From the NCBI RefSeq assembly GCF_018918285.1, contig NZ_JAHLQF010000001.1, positions 186,001 to 250,000 on the forward strand: a DNA stretch of 64,000 bases, written 5' to 3'. The position numbers and the translations under genes were made by a program. This document shows positions 8,722 to 17,286 of the stretch, in pieces. This stretch comes from Clostridium mobile. Its GTDB lineage: Bacteria; Bacillota; Clostridia; Clostridiales; Clostridiaceae. The stretch's first letter is position 1; each line of letters opens with the position of its first letter. The notes under the pieces are model-generated. The model saw nothing but the letters and a program-made list of their open reading frames with translations. It was not told the origin of the DNA and did no database searches.

Positions 8722-9704
8722 AGTAACTTTCTTCCCTCCAAAATATTTCTGGGATCTATTTGAAGCTTACAAGATCTTTCAATATTGAAATACTTGTTTT
8801 TTACACTACAACTTCCGCACACTCCTTCTCCGCAACACATTTTACCATTATTGCAGCAGGAAAATTCAACAGTTTCTCCTATTAAATTTAATACATTATA
8901 ATTAACTATATCTGCTGCGGATGAATGTACTATATTAACCTTTTCACTCTTTAATATGGATATTAATATATTTTTGAACTCAGAAGGTATCTCTCCTTTT
9001 TCATTTATGACTGTAGTATCTATTACTTCACAATTATATTGTTCAATATAATTGTCAATAAATATTTTTTCATAAGGTTTACTATCAATTAGTACATATA
9101 TCTTATTATTATTTGTATATAGTTTTTTTAATACTGGTACTATAGGAGCTTGACCTATACCTCTACTTATTACAACTGCAGTTCCATCTTTACTCTTATC
9201 TAAGTTCTTTAATCCTAATACTCCATTCCAATAGGGACCTTTTAACAAAATTTTTTCTCCTTCTTTTAAAAGATCTAGGTTTTTAGTCTTTACTCCTTTA
9301 ACTTCAATGGCTAAAACTATTCTATTTTCCTCTATATTTACCTCCATAACAGAAATTGGAGTGGAAAAGAAATACTCACTATCTGGCTTTCTTAAAAATA
9401 CGAAAGTTCCAGGGCTATTTAATTCTTTAGCTAATTTATGTGGAACGGATATTGTATAAAGCACTAAATCTTCATAAATATATTTTTTATTTAGCAAAAC
9501 ACACTGAATTTCACTTCTTCCATCTTTAGCTTTTTCTCCATTCCAAACAAATTCTTGATAAATGCATACTCCCTTCCAATTAATACAATCACAAAAATCT
9601 TTCCCTCTTAATTGTGAACACAAAAGACATTCTCCACTTTCTGCTAAATGGCAAGGACAGTATTCACTTCCTGCATCCATACAGTCTCTTACCTCATAGT
9701 TCAT
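8718..9704 (-). CDS. PyrK-like ferredoxin-NADP reductase family electron-transfer subunit
   Basis: This 328-aa protein has a Cys-rich N-terminus (about residues 9-46, eight cysteines in CPCHLAESGECLLC and DFCDC). An FNR-type flavin and NAD fold follows (SRGIGQAPIVPVLKKL as the nucleotide-binding loop). The C-terminal [2Fe-2S] cluster CCNNGKMCCGEGVCGSC resembles dihydroorotate dehydrogenase subunit PyrK and sulfide dehydrogenase beta. The extra N-terminal cluster is unlike standard PyrK. The start is the ATG at 9702-9704 behind AGGAGG. It should pass electrons between NAD(P)H and the FAD partner downstream. No pyrD is adjacent, so a role in pyrimidine synthesis is unlikely. Confidence 0.8.
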   Translation of the reverse strand: MNYEVRDCMDAGSEYCPCHLAESGECLLCSQLRGKDFCDCINWKGVCIYQEFVWNGEKAKDGRSEIQCVLLNKKYIYEDLVLYTISVPHKLAKELNSPGTFVFLRKPDSEYFFSTPISVMEVNIEENRIVLAIEVKGVKTKNLDLLKEGEKILLKGPYWNGVLGLKNLDKSKDGTAVVISRGIGQAPIVPVLKKLYTNNNKIYVLIDSKPYEKIFIDNYIEQYNCEVIDTTVINEKGEIPSEFKNILISILKSEKVNIVHSSAADIVNYNVLNLIGETVEFSCCNNGKMCCGEGVCGSCSVKNKYFNIERSCKLQIDPRNILEGRKLL

Positions 9705-10183
9705 TAATAATCCTCCTGTCAATTACTAAACCTATAATACTAATTTATTTTATATTTACTATTTTGTTACTAAAAAATAGCAACTTAATTCTTTTTATAA
9801 ATATCTCTCATACATCTTTATTAATCCTAAGTTTTTTCCTGGAGTGGACAATTTTATCCTAATTTCTAAACACAATATAAACATTTAAATTTTTTTCATA
9901 TTTTTATCAAAAATGTTACTGACAATATCTCTCTTATACTTACATTTATCCTCTATAAACGCATGAATATATATATTTTAATAGTTCTGATTTACCTTTT
10001 TTTGTATGTTTTCTTTCCTTTTAATAATTAAATTAAGTATTTTATCAAACATTATTTTATTTAAGAAATCTAGCTTTAACACTCAGATTTCGCATATTGC
10101 GGACATTTTTTAAATATGATATACTCATTTTGTTAGTATTTTTTTAACATTCAAAAAATTTAATATTAATGGGGGGAAAATGT
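9705..10183. other. Intergenic region between divergent operons
   Basis: This is 479 bp of AT-rich DNA between the PyrK-like gene and the symporter. The only structure I can support is the symporter promoter and its overlapping CGCATATTGCG inverted repeat near 10091-10101. I see no coding frame with a ribosome site. Confidence 0.5.
10091..10125 (+). promoter_or_regulatory. Promoter of dicarboxylate symporter with overlapping small palindrome
   Basis: TTGCGG (10097-10102), a 17-bp spacer and TATACT (10120-10125) resemble a sigma-A promoter. A CGCA-TAT-TGCG inverted repeat covers the -35 box and could be an operator. Confidence 0.5.
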
Positions 10184-11371
10184 ATGAGTAAAAAATTTGA
10201 ATTGGGTTTAATTCCCAAAATTATAGTCGGCATTGCCTTAGGTGTAATTTTAGGTAAATTCTTTCCAGAAGCAATTATCCGCATTTTTGTTACTTTTAGT
10301 TCAATTTTTGGTAATTTCCTCGGATTTATAATTCCATTATTAATTCTTGGATTTGTTACTGCTGGTATCGCTGACCTAGGAACTGATGCTGGAAAATTAC
10401 TTGGAATAACTGTTGGAATTTCTTATGTATTTACACTTATTTCAGGTGTATTCGCCTATTTATTAGGGAAAACACTATTACCAAAAATAATTACTGCTGA
10501 TACTGCTGCTGCAATTGCTGAGGCTGGTGAGAGTCTATCTCCATTCTTTACCGTAGAAATGCCTCCACTAATGAGCGTAAATACATCTTTAGTTCTAGCT
10601 TTTCTTTTAGGACTAGGTATTTCAGCAGTTAAGAGTGAAATACTTAAGAAAGTTGCTTTTGACTTTCAAGCTATAATCACAAAAGTAATAGAAAACATTA
10701 TAATACCTTTACTACCAGTCCATATCGTGGGTATATTTGCTAACATGACTAAAACCGGACAAGTTGCATCTGTATTCTCAGTATTTGGTAAGGTATTTAT
10801 AATTGTAATTTGCGCACATATAGCAATTATAGTATTCCAATTTGCAATAGGTACAACCATAAGTAAAAAGAATTTATTTACTTGCTTAAAATTGCAATTA
10901 CCTGGATATCTTACTGCTTTAGGAACTCAATCATCAGCTGCAACTATACCTGTAAACGTTGAATGTTCAGAAAAAATGGGTATCTCTAAGGGTATAAGAG
11001 ACTTTGCTATTCCTCTTTGTGCTACTACACATATGTCAGGAAGTACAATTACATTATCAATATGTGCTATGTCCGTTATGATGTTAAACAATATGCCGGT
11101 TCAGTTTAGTAGCTTCTTCTATTTTGTAGCTATGCTTGGAATATCAATAGTTGCCGCTCCTGGAGTACCAGGTGGAGCAGTTATGGCTTCCTTAGGAGTT
11201 TTACAAAGTATATTAGGATTTAATGAAGCGATGTTAGGTTTAATGATAGCTTTATATATAGCTCAAGATAGCTTCGGAACAGCATGTAACGTTACAGGCG
11301 ACCAAGCTGTAGCTATGATAGTAGATACAATTGATGGTGGTGCTTCTACTAAACAAGCTGCATCTATATAG
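10184..11371 (+). CDS. Dicarboxylate/amino acid:cation symporter (DAACS family)
   Basis: This 395-aa protein has eight to ten hydrophobic segments and the family hallmarks: a Ser-rich re-entrant loop (LGTQSSAATIPVNV, near 250), the GSTITLSICAMSVM segment and the QDSFGTACNVTGDQA C-terminal loop. These match GltP/GltT/DctA-type carriers of glutamate, aspartate or C4-dicarboxylates with Na+ or H+. The start is the ATG at 10184, with GGGGGG eight bases before; an ATG at 10169 would overlap that ribosome site. Its location near a fumarate-reductase-like protein and a CitA/DcuS-type kinase makes a C4-dicarboxylate plausible. Confidence 0.9.
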   Translation: MSKKFELGLIPKIIVGIALGVILGKFFPEAIIRIFVTFSSIFGNFLGFIIPLLILGFVTAGIADLGTDAGKLLGITVGISYVFTLISGVFAYLLGKTLLPKIITADTAAAIAEAGESLSPFFTVEMPPLMSVNTSLVLAFLLGLGISAVKSEILKKVAFDFQAIITKVIENIIIPLLPVHIVGIFANMTKTGQVASVFSVFGKVFIIVICAHIAIIVFQFAIGTTISKKNLFTCLKLQLPGYLTALGTQSSAATIPVNVECSEKMGISKGIRDFAIPLCATTHMSGSTITLSICAMSVMMLNNMPVQFSSFFYFVAMLGISIVAAPGVPGGAVMASLGVLQSILGFNEAMLGLMIALYIAQDSFGTACNVTGDQAVAMIVDTIDGGASTKQAASI

Positions 11372-11392
11372 TTAATCTAACTTATGATAATA

Positions 11393-11427
11393 AATAAAAA
11401 GTGACTTAGAAATCTAGGTCACTTTTA
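11393..11427. terminator. Bidirectional terminator between convergent transporter genes
   Basis: The arms AAAAGTGAC..TAGA and TCTA.GTCACTTTT form a hairpin with A and T runs on opposite sides. It serves the symporter on plus and the AbrB-family gene on minus. Confidence 0.85.
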
Positions 11428-11925
11428 TTTTTTTAACATAATTTTAGAGAATATTTTTATCGCAATAGGCATTACAGTAATTACAGTAACTAATCTCATT
11501 AGATGTAGTAACGCAACTTTAGATATATCAGCTCCATATGCTTCTGAAATTAAAGTCATATCTGTAATACCTCCTGGTGCACTGCTAAACAATGAGGTTA
11601 TTAAATCAAGACCTGTAATCTTATGTATTATAAAACCTAATATAAGACTAAATAAAGTTAATCCTACTACTAATATAATAGCTGGAAATATTAAACTTTT
11701 TAATTGCTTCACACTGTCCATAGTAAAGTTTAGCCCAATCATACCACCTACTACTATTTGGCTTAACAACTTAAAGTTATATGGTATGTCTCCCTTTCCA
11801 GTGTATATATTATAAATAGCTACGGAAATCATAGCTCCAACTAAAGCTCCTGCTGGTATTTTAGCCTTAATGCCAATATAGCCCCCAAGTAATGCAATTA
11901 CTAATGTATATATTATTTTCTCCAA
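11425..11925 (-). CDS. AbrB/AmoR-family membrane protein, single-repeat form
   Basis: This 166-aa hydrophobic protein has five or six helices. It matches one repeat of the integral-membrane AbrB duplication family (PF05145 type; LGGYIGIKAKIPAGALVGAMI, then SSAPGGITDMTLISEAYGADISKVALLHLMRL). The usual proteins are about 350 aa with two repeats, so this is a half-size version that may work as a dimer. It is unrelated to the DNA-binding AbrB regulator. It diverges from the permease at 12054. Function, possibly small-molecule transport, is unproven. Confidence 0.75.
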   Translation of the reverse strand: MEKIIYTLVIALLGGYIGIKAKIPAGALVGAMISVAIYNIYTGKGDIPYNFKLLSQIVVGGMIGLNFTMDSVKQLKSLIFPAIILVVGLTLFSLILGFIIHKITGLDLITSLFSSAPGGITDMTLISEAYGADISKVALLHLMRLVTVITVMPIAIKIFSKIMLKK

Positions 11926-11981
11926 GTTTATTCCCCCCTGTTTTAAACTATATATTCATTTTATCATTTCCTTTCCATATA

Positions 11982-11995
11982 ACAAATATATTTGT
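11982..11995. promoter_or_regulatory. 14-bp palindrome in divergent promoter region
   Basis: ACAAATATATTTGT is a perfect palindrome in the 128-bp region between two divergently transcribed membrane-protein genes. It may be an operator. A further inverted repeat, TTTCATA/TATGAAA, lies at 12013-12034, just before the ribosome site of the plus-strand gene. Confidence 0.4.
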
Positions 11996-12053
11996 AACAC
12001 ATTGTAAGTTAATTTCATATTTTTTAGTATGAAATATTATGGGGGGCTCAATT

Positions 12054-13448
12054 ATGGCTATTACTTTAAACTCTTTACACTATATTTATTTGATGTTTAT
12101 TATTGCTATATTTCTATTCATGATATTTAAAAAAGATATTACTATTTTATGTGTTGTAGGTATTTTCACATTAGGTATCTTCGCTACAAGCTCTTTATCA
12201 TCTGCAATTACCGGTGTATTTAATAGTTTTGCTTTAGCAATAACGGAACTATTAGGTACTATTTTAATCATATCTTTAATTACCGCAATGGGTGTTATTT
12301 TGAATAAGACTGGTATAAATGAAACCATGGTACATCCTCTTACTAAACTAATGAGAACCCCAGCATTAGCATACTGGATAATAGGAATATCTATGATGAT
12401 TATATCCTTATTTTTCTGGCCTTCACCAGCTATTGCTTTAATTGGAGCTATACTACTGCCTGCAGCTATTAAAGCTGGACTTCCTGCTCTTGGAGTTGCA
12501 GTTGCTATGAATTTATTTGGTCATGGTATAGCTTTATCCGGAGACTTTGTAATTCAAGGTGCTCCAAATCTTACAGCTGATGGTGCTGGCATTGCAGTTG
12601 GAGAGGTTTTATCAGCTTCCATACCTTTAGTTGCAGTAATGGGTATAGTTACTACAACAATTGCATTTTTTATGATAAAACGAGATATGAAGAACGGAAG
12701 TTTATCCTTAAATAAAAGTGATTATGATCTTAACGATTCTGATCGTGAATTCTATAACTTAATCAGTCCCAAATTAAGAAAAATCTTTTCTTTAATAATA
12801 ATGATAATGTTTGCTTTTGATATTTTTCTTATGTATAAATTAAATCTTCAAGGTGGAGATGCTACTGCTTTAATAGGAGGCACCGCATTATCTATTTTAA
12901 TATTAATAACAATCTTTGTTAGAAAAAAAGATGCATCATCTCTTGTTATTAACTATATTGTAGAAGGCTTTACCTTTGGATTTAAAGTTTTTGGTCCAGT
13001 TATACCTATAGCTGCATTTTTCTATCTTGGTGACTCTGGATTCATTAAAGTATTTGGTGAAGTTTTACCTAAGGGTTCTACAGGATTAGTTAATGATTTA
13101 GGAATATATCTTGCAAATTCCGTTCCATTAAACGCTCCAATAGGTGCCACTACTTTAACTACAGTTGGAATAATAACTGGGCTTGATGGATCAGGTTTCT
13201 CAGGGATCTCCTTAGCCGGATCTGTAGCTAAAATATTTGGAATTGCATTGGGAAGAGGTACTGCCACTTTAACAGCTTTAGGACAATTGGCTGGTATTTG
13301 GGTTGGAGGTGGAACCATAGTACCATGGGCTCTTATCCCTGTAGCAGCTATATGTAATGTTGACCCTTTTGAATTAGCGAGACGTAATTTTAAACCTGTG
13401 GCTATTGGATTGGTAATAACTACAATACTGGCCATGTTCTTAATTTAA
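12054..13448 (+). CDS. Polytopic permease, ion-transporter-superfamily-like
   Basis: This 464-aa protein has about 11 to 12 hydrophobic segments. It has small-residue-rich re-entrant-like stretches (FFWPSPAIALIGAILLPAAIKAGLPALG; NSVPLNAPIGATTLTTVGI) and a Gly-rich C-terminal loop (GQLAGIWVGGGTIVPW). The two-half arrangement recalls carboxylate or gluconate carriers of the ion transporter superfamily, but I cannot assign a subfamily. The start is the ATG at 12054 with GGGGGG eight bases upstream, the same unusual G-run ribosome site as the symporter at 10184. The neighbourhood suggests an organic acid substrate. Confidence 0.65.
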   Translation: MAITLNSLHYIYLMFIIAIFLFMIFKKDITILCVVGIFTLGIFATSSLSSAITGVFNSFALAITELLGTILIISLITAMGVILNKTGINETMVHPLTKLMRTPALAYWIIGISMMIISLFFWPSPAIALIGAILLPAAIKAGLPALGVAVAMNLFGHGIALSGDFVIQGAPNLTADGAGIAVGEVLSASIPLVAVMGIVTTTIAFFMIKRDMKNGSLSLNKSDYDLNDSDREFYNLISPKLRKIFSLIIMIMFAFDIFLMYKLNLQGGDATALIGGTALSILILITIFVRKKDASSLVINYIVEGFTFGFKVFGPVIPIAAFFYLGDSGFIKVFGEVLPKGSTGLVNDLGIYLANSVPLNAPIGATTLTTVGIITGLDGSGFSGISLAGSVAKIFGIALGRGTATLTALGQLAGIWVGGGTIVPWALIPVAAICNVDPFELARRNFKPVAIGLVITTILAMFLI

Positions 13449-13452
13449 TCAT

Positions 13453-14196
13453 TTAAGTATTGACCTCAAATATATGCTTCCAATATCTTTTAGGCATCAT
13501 TTTTCTTTGAAATTTTGGATTAATTCTTTCTTCAATAGAGACGCTTAAAAAATACTCTTTCCACAGTTTATTATATAAATCATCCTTACACACTTGAGGA
13601 ATGTCTTCTAAATTTATAGGACATAAAATCCATTCTTCCTTTGATTTAGAATATATTCCTCCAATATTTCTTTTTACATCATGTATAATAAAATCTTGAT
13701 ATCTAAATCTTTCTTTAAAATGTGGCATTATTAGTTCTAATATATTATAATCTGGTTCAATTGCACTATAGTATAATTCTTTTCCTAAATTTTGAAATCT
13801 AATAAAGCCCAGCATTCTATGTTTTTCAATTTCCACTTTTTTAATTATATTATATACATTGCTAACTATTGGATTATGCAAATGTATGTCTATATCTTTA
13901 CCTACTTTAAACGCTAATTTAACATAATCTAATATTAAATTTTCTGCTCCTTCTACTTCCGACATATGAAGTAGAAATATATTATTTATAGATGAACTAG
14001 CTAATTTATTTTTCATAGCCCTATAAACCTTTTCGTATTTTTCTTTACTATCTTCAATTCTAATAATGTGATAAAGAAAATTATATGTATAATCTTTTTC
14101 TTTTATTATTTTTTCTGGTTTATATTTATTATAATAAGCTTCATAAATAACTGTTAAGAGCCCTTCAAAACTTCCATCATAAATATATACTACCAT
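13453..14196 (-). CDS. DUF4130 / TIGR03915-type putative DNA metabolism protein
   Basis: This 247-aa soluble protein begins MVVYIYDGSFEGLLTVIYEAYY and ends PKRYWKHIFE. Both are typical of the TIGR03915/DUF4130 family, which is found beside the radical-SAM protein encoded next to it and in some bacteria fused to uracil-DNA-glycosylase-like domains. The gene starts 9 nt after the radical-SAM gene, so the two form one transcription unit behind an SOS-type promoter. The biochemical role is not established; DNA repair or modification is inferred from the family and the LexA-like box. Confidence 0.8.
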   Translation of the reverse strand: MVVYIYDGSFEGLLTVIYEAYYNKYKPEKIIKEKDYTYNFLYHIIRIEDSKEKYEKVYRAMKNKLASSSINNIFLLHMSEVEGAENLILDYVKLAFKVGKDIDIHLHNPIVSNVYNIIKKVEIEKHRMLGFIRFQNLGKELYYSAIEPDYNILELIMPHFKERFRYQDFIIHDVKRNIGGIYSKSKEEWILCPINLEDIPQVCKDDLYNKLWKEYFLSVSIEERINPKFQRKMMPKRYWKHIFEVNT

Positions 14197-14205
14197 TTTA
14201 TCACC

Positions 14206-15477
14206 TCATACATCCCCTAATAGCATCCTATGTTTTTCTAACTCAAATAATGATATTTGATGATAAGTATCCTTTGCTGTCCCATTCAGTATATAATTTT
14301 TTATACTTTCTTCATCAAATTTAATCTCACCAAAATACTTACCTTTACAAGTTACGAAATATTTAGCTCTTTTTAGCACCACACCTATTTTCTTTAAATC
14401 ATCAAAGTCTATAGAGTGCACCTTTCTAATTTTAGTAATTTTATTAACTGATGTAACACCAACTCCTGGTATCCTCAGTAAATCTCTAGAGGAAGCTTTA
14501 TTTATTTCTATAGGAAAAAACTCTAAATGATTTAAGGCCCATTGAGTTTTAGGATCAAAATCTAAACTTAAATTTTGATTTTTATCGTCTAAAATTTCTC
14601 CTGCAGAAAATCCATAAAACCTTAACAACCAATCAGCTTGATAAAGCCTATGTTCTCTTAATAATGGAGGGTTTTTAATTGATATTAACCTATTGTCTTT
14701 TGTTACTGGAACGAATGCAGAATAATAAACTCTCTTTAAATCATACTTGTTATATAAGTTTTCTGAGAGATTTAATATATCTTTGTCACTTTCTCTAGTT
14801 GCTCCTACAATAAGCTGAGTGCTCTGTCCAGCTGGAACAAAATTAGTAGAATTTTTATACTTAATTTTTTCTTCCTTGTTATTATGAATATGCTTATTAA
14901 TGAAGGACATAGGTTTGATTATATTATTAATCTCCTTTTGAGGTGCTAATAATTTTAAACTATTATTACTTGGTAATTCAATATTCACACTTAATCTATC
15001 AACTAATTCCCCTAGTTTTTTTATTAATATTTCATCTGCTCCTGGTATTGCTTTCATATGTATATATCCATTAAACTTATAGACTTTTCTTAGCAAATAG
15101 GCTACCTTTAACAATAGCTCCATAGTATAATTGGGATTTCTATATATAGCTGAACTCAAAAATAACCCTTCTATGAAATTTCGCCTATAAAAATTTATTG
15201 TAATATCCACAATTTCTTCCGGTGTAAAAGCAGTTCTCTCAATATCGTTTGAAATTCTATTTATGCAATAAGCACAATCATAACAACAATAGTTCGTTAA
15301 AAGAATTTTTAATAAGGATATACATCTTCCATCCTGAGTAAAACTATGACATATTCCTGATGGATTAGCATTTCCTAGTCCTCCCTTCTTATTTTTTCTA
15401 TTACCTCCACTAGAAGAACAGGACACATCGTATTTTGCTGCATCTGAAAGTATTCTAATCTTTTCCTTAATATCCAT
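14206..15477 (-). CDS. Radical SAM DNA modification/repair protein (TIGR03916 type)
   Basis: This 423-aa enzyme has the radical-SAM cluster motif CX3CX2C (CCYDCAYC, near residue 64) that binds a [4Fe-4S] cluster and S-adenosylmethionine. A C-terminal helix-hairpin-helix DNA-binding motif follows (LLRIPGVGVTSVNKITKIRK, near 340). A Cys-containing leader (CSSSGGNRKNKKGG) precedes the core, as in this family. It heads an operon with the DUF4130 gene. The promoter contains a palindrome of the Gram-positive SOS-box type, so induction by DNA damage is likely. The substrate lesion or base is unknown. Confidence 0.85.
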   Translation of the reverse strand: MDIKEKIRILSDAAKYDVSCSSSGGNRKNKKGGLGNANPSGICHSFTQDGRCISLLKILLTNYCCYDCAYCINRISNDIERTAFTPEEIVDITINFYRRNFIEGLFLSSAIYRNPNYTMELLLKVAYLLRKVYKFNGYIHMKAIPGADEILIKKLGELVDRLSVNIELPSNNSLKLLAPQKEINNIIKPMSFINKHIHNNKEEKIKYKNSTNFVPAGQSTQLIVGATRESDKDILNLSENLYNKYDLKRVYYSAFVPVTKDNRLISIKNPPLLREHRLYQADWLLRFYGFSAGEILDDKNQNLSLDFDPKTQWALNHLEFFPIEINKASSRDLLRIPGVGVTSVNKITKIRKVHSIDFDDLKKIGVVLKRAKYFVTCKGKYFGEIKFDEESIKNYILNGTAKDTYHQISLFELEKHRMLLGDV

Positions 15478-15507
15478 AACATCACCCTACAATATAATTA
15501 TACTATA

Positions 15508-15536
15508 ATTATATAGAACATACGTTCTATTGTAAA
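15508..15536 (-). promoter_or_regulatory. SOS-type promoter: LexA-like box inside -35/-10 spacer
   Basis: On the minus strand TTTACA (15531-15536), a 17-bp spacer and TATAAT (15508-15513) form a promoter. The spacer holds GAACGTATGTTC (15516-15527), which fits the Gram-positive LexA/DinR core GAAC-N4-GTTC. A bound repressor would block RNA polymerase directly. Confidence 0.8.
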
Positions 15537-15646
15537 GTGATTTATATTTTAAAATAAATAAAAGCTCTAGAAATAGGTTTAAAACCTACTTTTAAAGCTC
15601 TTAACTTATGTTTATCATTATTTTATCATTTTATAATTTCATTATT

Positions 15647-16798
15647 TTATTTAAATAAATCCTTAAACATCTCTCCAATAGTAAAGCCTTCCTCAGTATC
15701 ATTATACTGCTTTAATTCTTCTTCATATGGATTGCTTGCACTCTTGATACTTAGAGACATCTTTTGCGCCTCTTTATCTATATCTAATACCTTCACCTTA
15801 GCTTTGTCGCCAATCTTTAATACTTCTTCAGGCTTAAATATCCTTTCATCGGATATCTCACTCACATGAACTAAGCCTTCTATTCCACTAGTCAGCTCCA
15901 CAATAGCTCCAAAATCTAATATCCTAACTACTTTTCCTTCTAAAACATCACCTATATTAAAATCTATATTTTCCCAAGGATTATCTTTTACATCTTTTAA
16001 CGCTAAAGATATCCTGTTTTTACTCTTATCAGAGCTAATTATAAATACCTCTACCTCATCACCTACAGATACAACTTCTTCTGGCTTATTTACCCTTTTC
16101 CATGATAGATCATTTAAATGTATTAATCCTTCAACTCCACCTAAGTCAACAAAGGCTCCATATCTCATTAGCTTTGTTACTTTCCCTTTTCTTCTTTCTC
16201 CATCCTTTAGTGTATTCCAAAGTTTTTGTTTGTTTTTTTCTCTTTCTTCCATTTGAATTTCTTTGGCAGATAGTACAACTCTTTCTTTTTCCCTATCAAA
16301 TTCAATTATTCTAACTTTTAATTCTTCTCCTATAAATGTAGATGTATCTTTTATAAATTCAATAGAAAGTTGTGATATAGGTATAAAAGCTCTAATTCCT
16401 TTTATATAAGTCAATGCTCCACCTTTCACACTCTCTTTAACCTTAACAGTAACTACATCTTTATTGTTATAACTTTTTTCTAGCTCATTCCAATTGCTTA
16501 CTACATCTGCTCTCTTTTTTGACAGTAGTACATTTCCTTCCCCATCATTTATTTCTAATATGTACACAAGAATTTCTTCGCCAACTTTTAAGACTTCCTT
16601 TGGATTTATCTCTCCTTCAAAACTTAATTCCTCTTTAGGTATTATTCCATCAGACATATATCCTATGTTTACCAATACTTCATCATCATTTAATGATATT
16701 ATTGTACCTTTAACAAGATCTCCCTTTCTAATTTTCTTCATAGATTTATCTATACTATCCATGAATTCTTCCATTGAAACATCCTTTTGTTCTTCCAT
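15647..16798 (-). CDS. 30S ribosomal protein S1 homologue (four S1 domains)
   Basis: This 383-aa protein has four S1 OB-fold repeats (about residues 22-93, 110-175, 195-262, 280-348), each with the KVxxxxxGAxVxL and GxxGLxHxSEL patterns (for example RYGAFVDLGGVEGLIHLNDLS). Firmicute S1 homologues commonly have four repeats rather than the six of E. coli, and they bind mRNA or modulate translation. No ispH/lytB is fused or adjacent, unlike some Clostridia. The ribosome site GGAGAGATATGT precedes the ATG. Assignment as a true ribosomal subunit rather than a general RNA-binding protein is uncertain. Confidence 0.85.
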   Translation of the reverse strand: MEEQKDVSMEEFMDSIDKSMKKIRKGDLVKGTIISLNDDEVLVNIGYMSDGIIPKEELSFEGEINPKEVLKVGEEILVYILEINDGEGNVLLSKKRADVVSNWNELEKSYNNKDVVTVKVKESVKGGALTYIKGIRAFIPISQLSIEFIKDTSTFIGEELKVRIIEFDREKERVVLSAKEIQMEEREKNKQKLWNTLKDGERRKGKVTKLMRYGAFVDLGGVEGLIHLNDLSWKRVNKPEEVVSVGDEVEVFIISSDKSKNRISLALKDVKDNPWENIDFNIGDVLEGKVVRILDFGAIVELTSGIEGLVHVSEISDERIFKPEEVLKIGDKAKVKVLDIDKEAQKMSLSIKSASNPYEEELKQYNDTEEGFTIGEMFKDLFK

Positions 16799-16867
16799 AC
16801 ATATCTCTCCTATCTTATCTTAAAATTTCTCAATTGTTATTAAGTATATTATACCAAATTTTTATAA

Positions 16868-16895
16868 AATAAAAAGGAACCAATTTTTTGGTTCC
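16868..16895 (-). terminator. Terminator after flavoprotein reductase genes
   Basis: On the minus strand AAGGAACCA and TGGTTCCTT pair as a 9-bp stem, followed by TTTTTATTTT, directly after the FMN-lipoprotein stop. Confidence 0.85.
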
Positions 16896-16904
16896 TTAGC
16901 TTGT

Positions 16905-17255
16905 CTATTTTGCTTCTTCTAAAGCTTTATTAACAGCTTCTATAACTGCGTTACTTGATACAGTTGCTCCAGATATAGTATCAACACCTTCTGTTGACTG
17001 TTTTTTGATTATTTCAGGTATTAAATTATCTTGAACTCCATCGAATATTCCTTCAGTTTCTTCATGATCATTAACTTTAATGTCTTCAATTTTACCATCA
17101 GTAACTTGTACATTTACAGTTAAATCTCCATTATGTCCCTTTGTTGTTGCTTTATAATCTCCATCTTTAAAAGCTGCTTTGCTTCCACCACCGCAAGCTA
17201 CTAATGTTAATCCTAATGCTGCTACCATAACTCCAGCTAAAAATCTTTTTTTCAT
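16905..17255 (-). CDS. FMN-binding domain lipoprotein (covalent flavin carrier)
   Basis: This 116-aa secreted lipoprotein has a signal peptide with a lipobox ending in Cys21 (LTLVAC, then GGGS). It is followed by a single FMN_bind domain whose DTISGATVSS motif provides Thr98 for covalent FMN attachment by an ApbE-type transferase. No apbE is in the window. The domain shuttles electrons on the outer face of the membrane. It lies 31 nt after the fumarate-reductase-like lipoprotein, and together they form a split version of the fused flavoprotein reductases that reduce fumarate, urocanate or similar acceptors. Confidence 0.9.
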   Translation of the reverse strand: MKKRFLAGVMVAALGLTLVACGGGSKAAFKDGDYKATTKGHNGDLTVNVQVTDGKIEDIKVNDHEETEGIFDGVQDNLIPEIIKKQSTEGVDTISGATVSSNAVIEAVNKALEEAK

Positions 17256-17286
17256 TTTGTTACCTCCTAATATATATATACATAGA

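Noticed and set aside
8718-9704. pyrK of dihydroorotate dehydrogenase
   Set aside because: No pyrD or other pyrimidine gene is adjacent, the N-terminus has an extra Cys-rich region, and the gene is coupled to a different flavoprotein.
13022-13435. A 137-codon open frame on the minus strand inside the permease gene
   Set aside because: It is fully antisense to a well-supported membrane-protein gene, has no ribosome site and a composition that mirrors the opposite frame.
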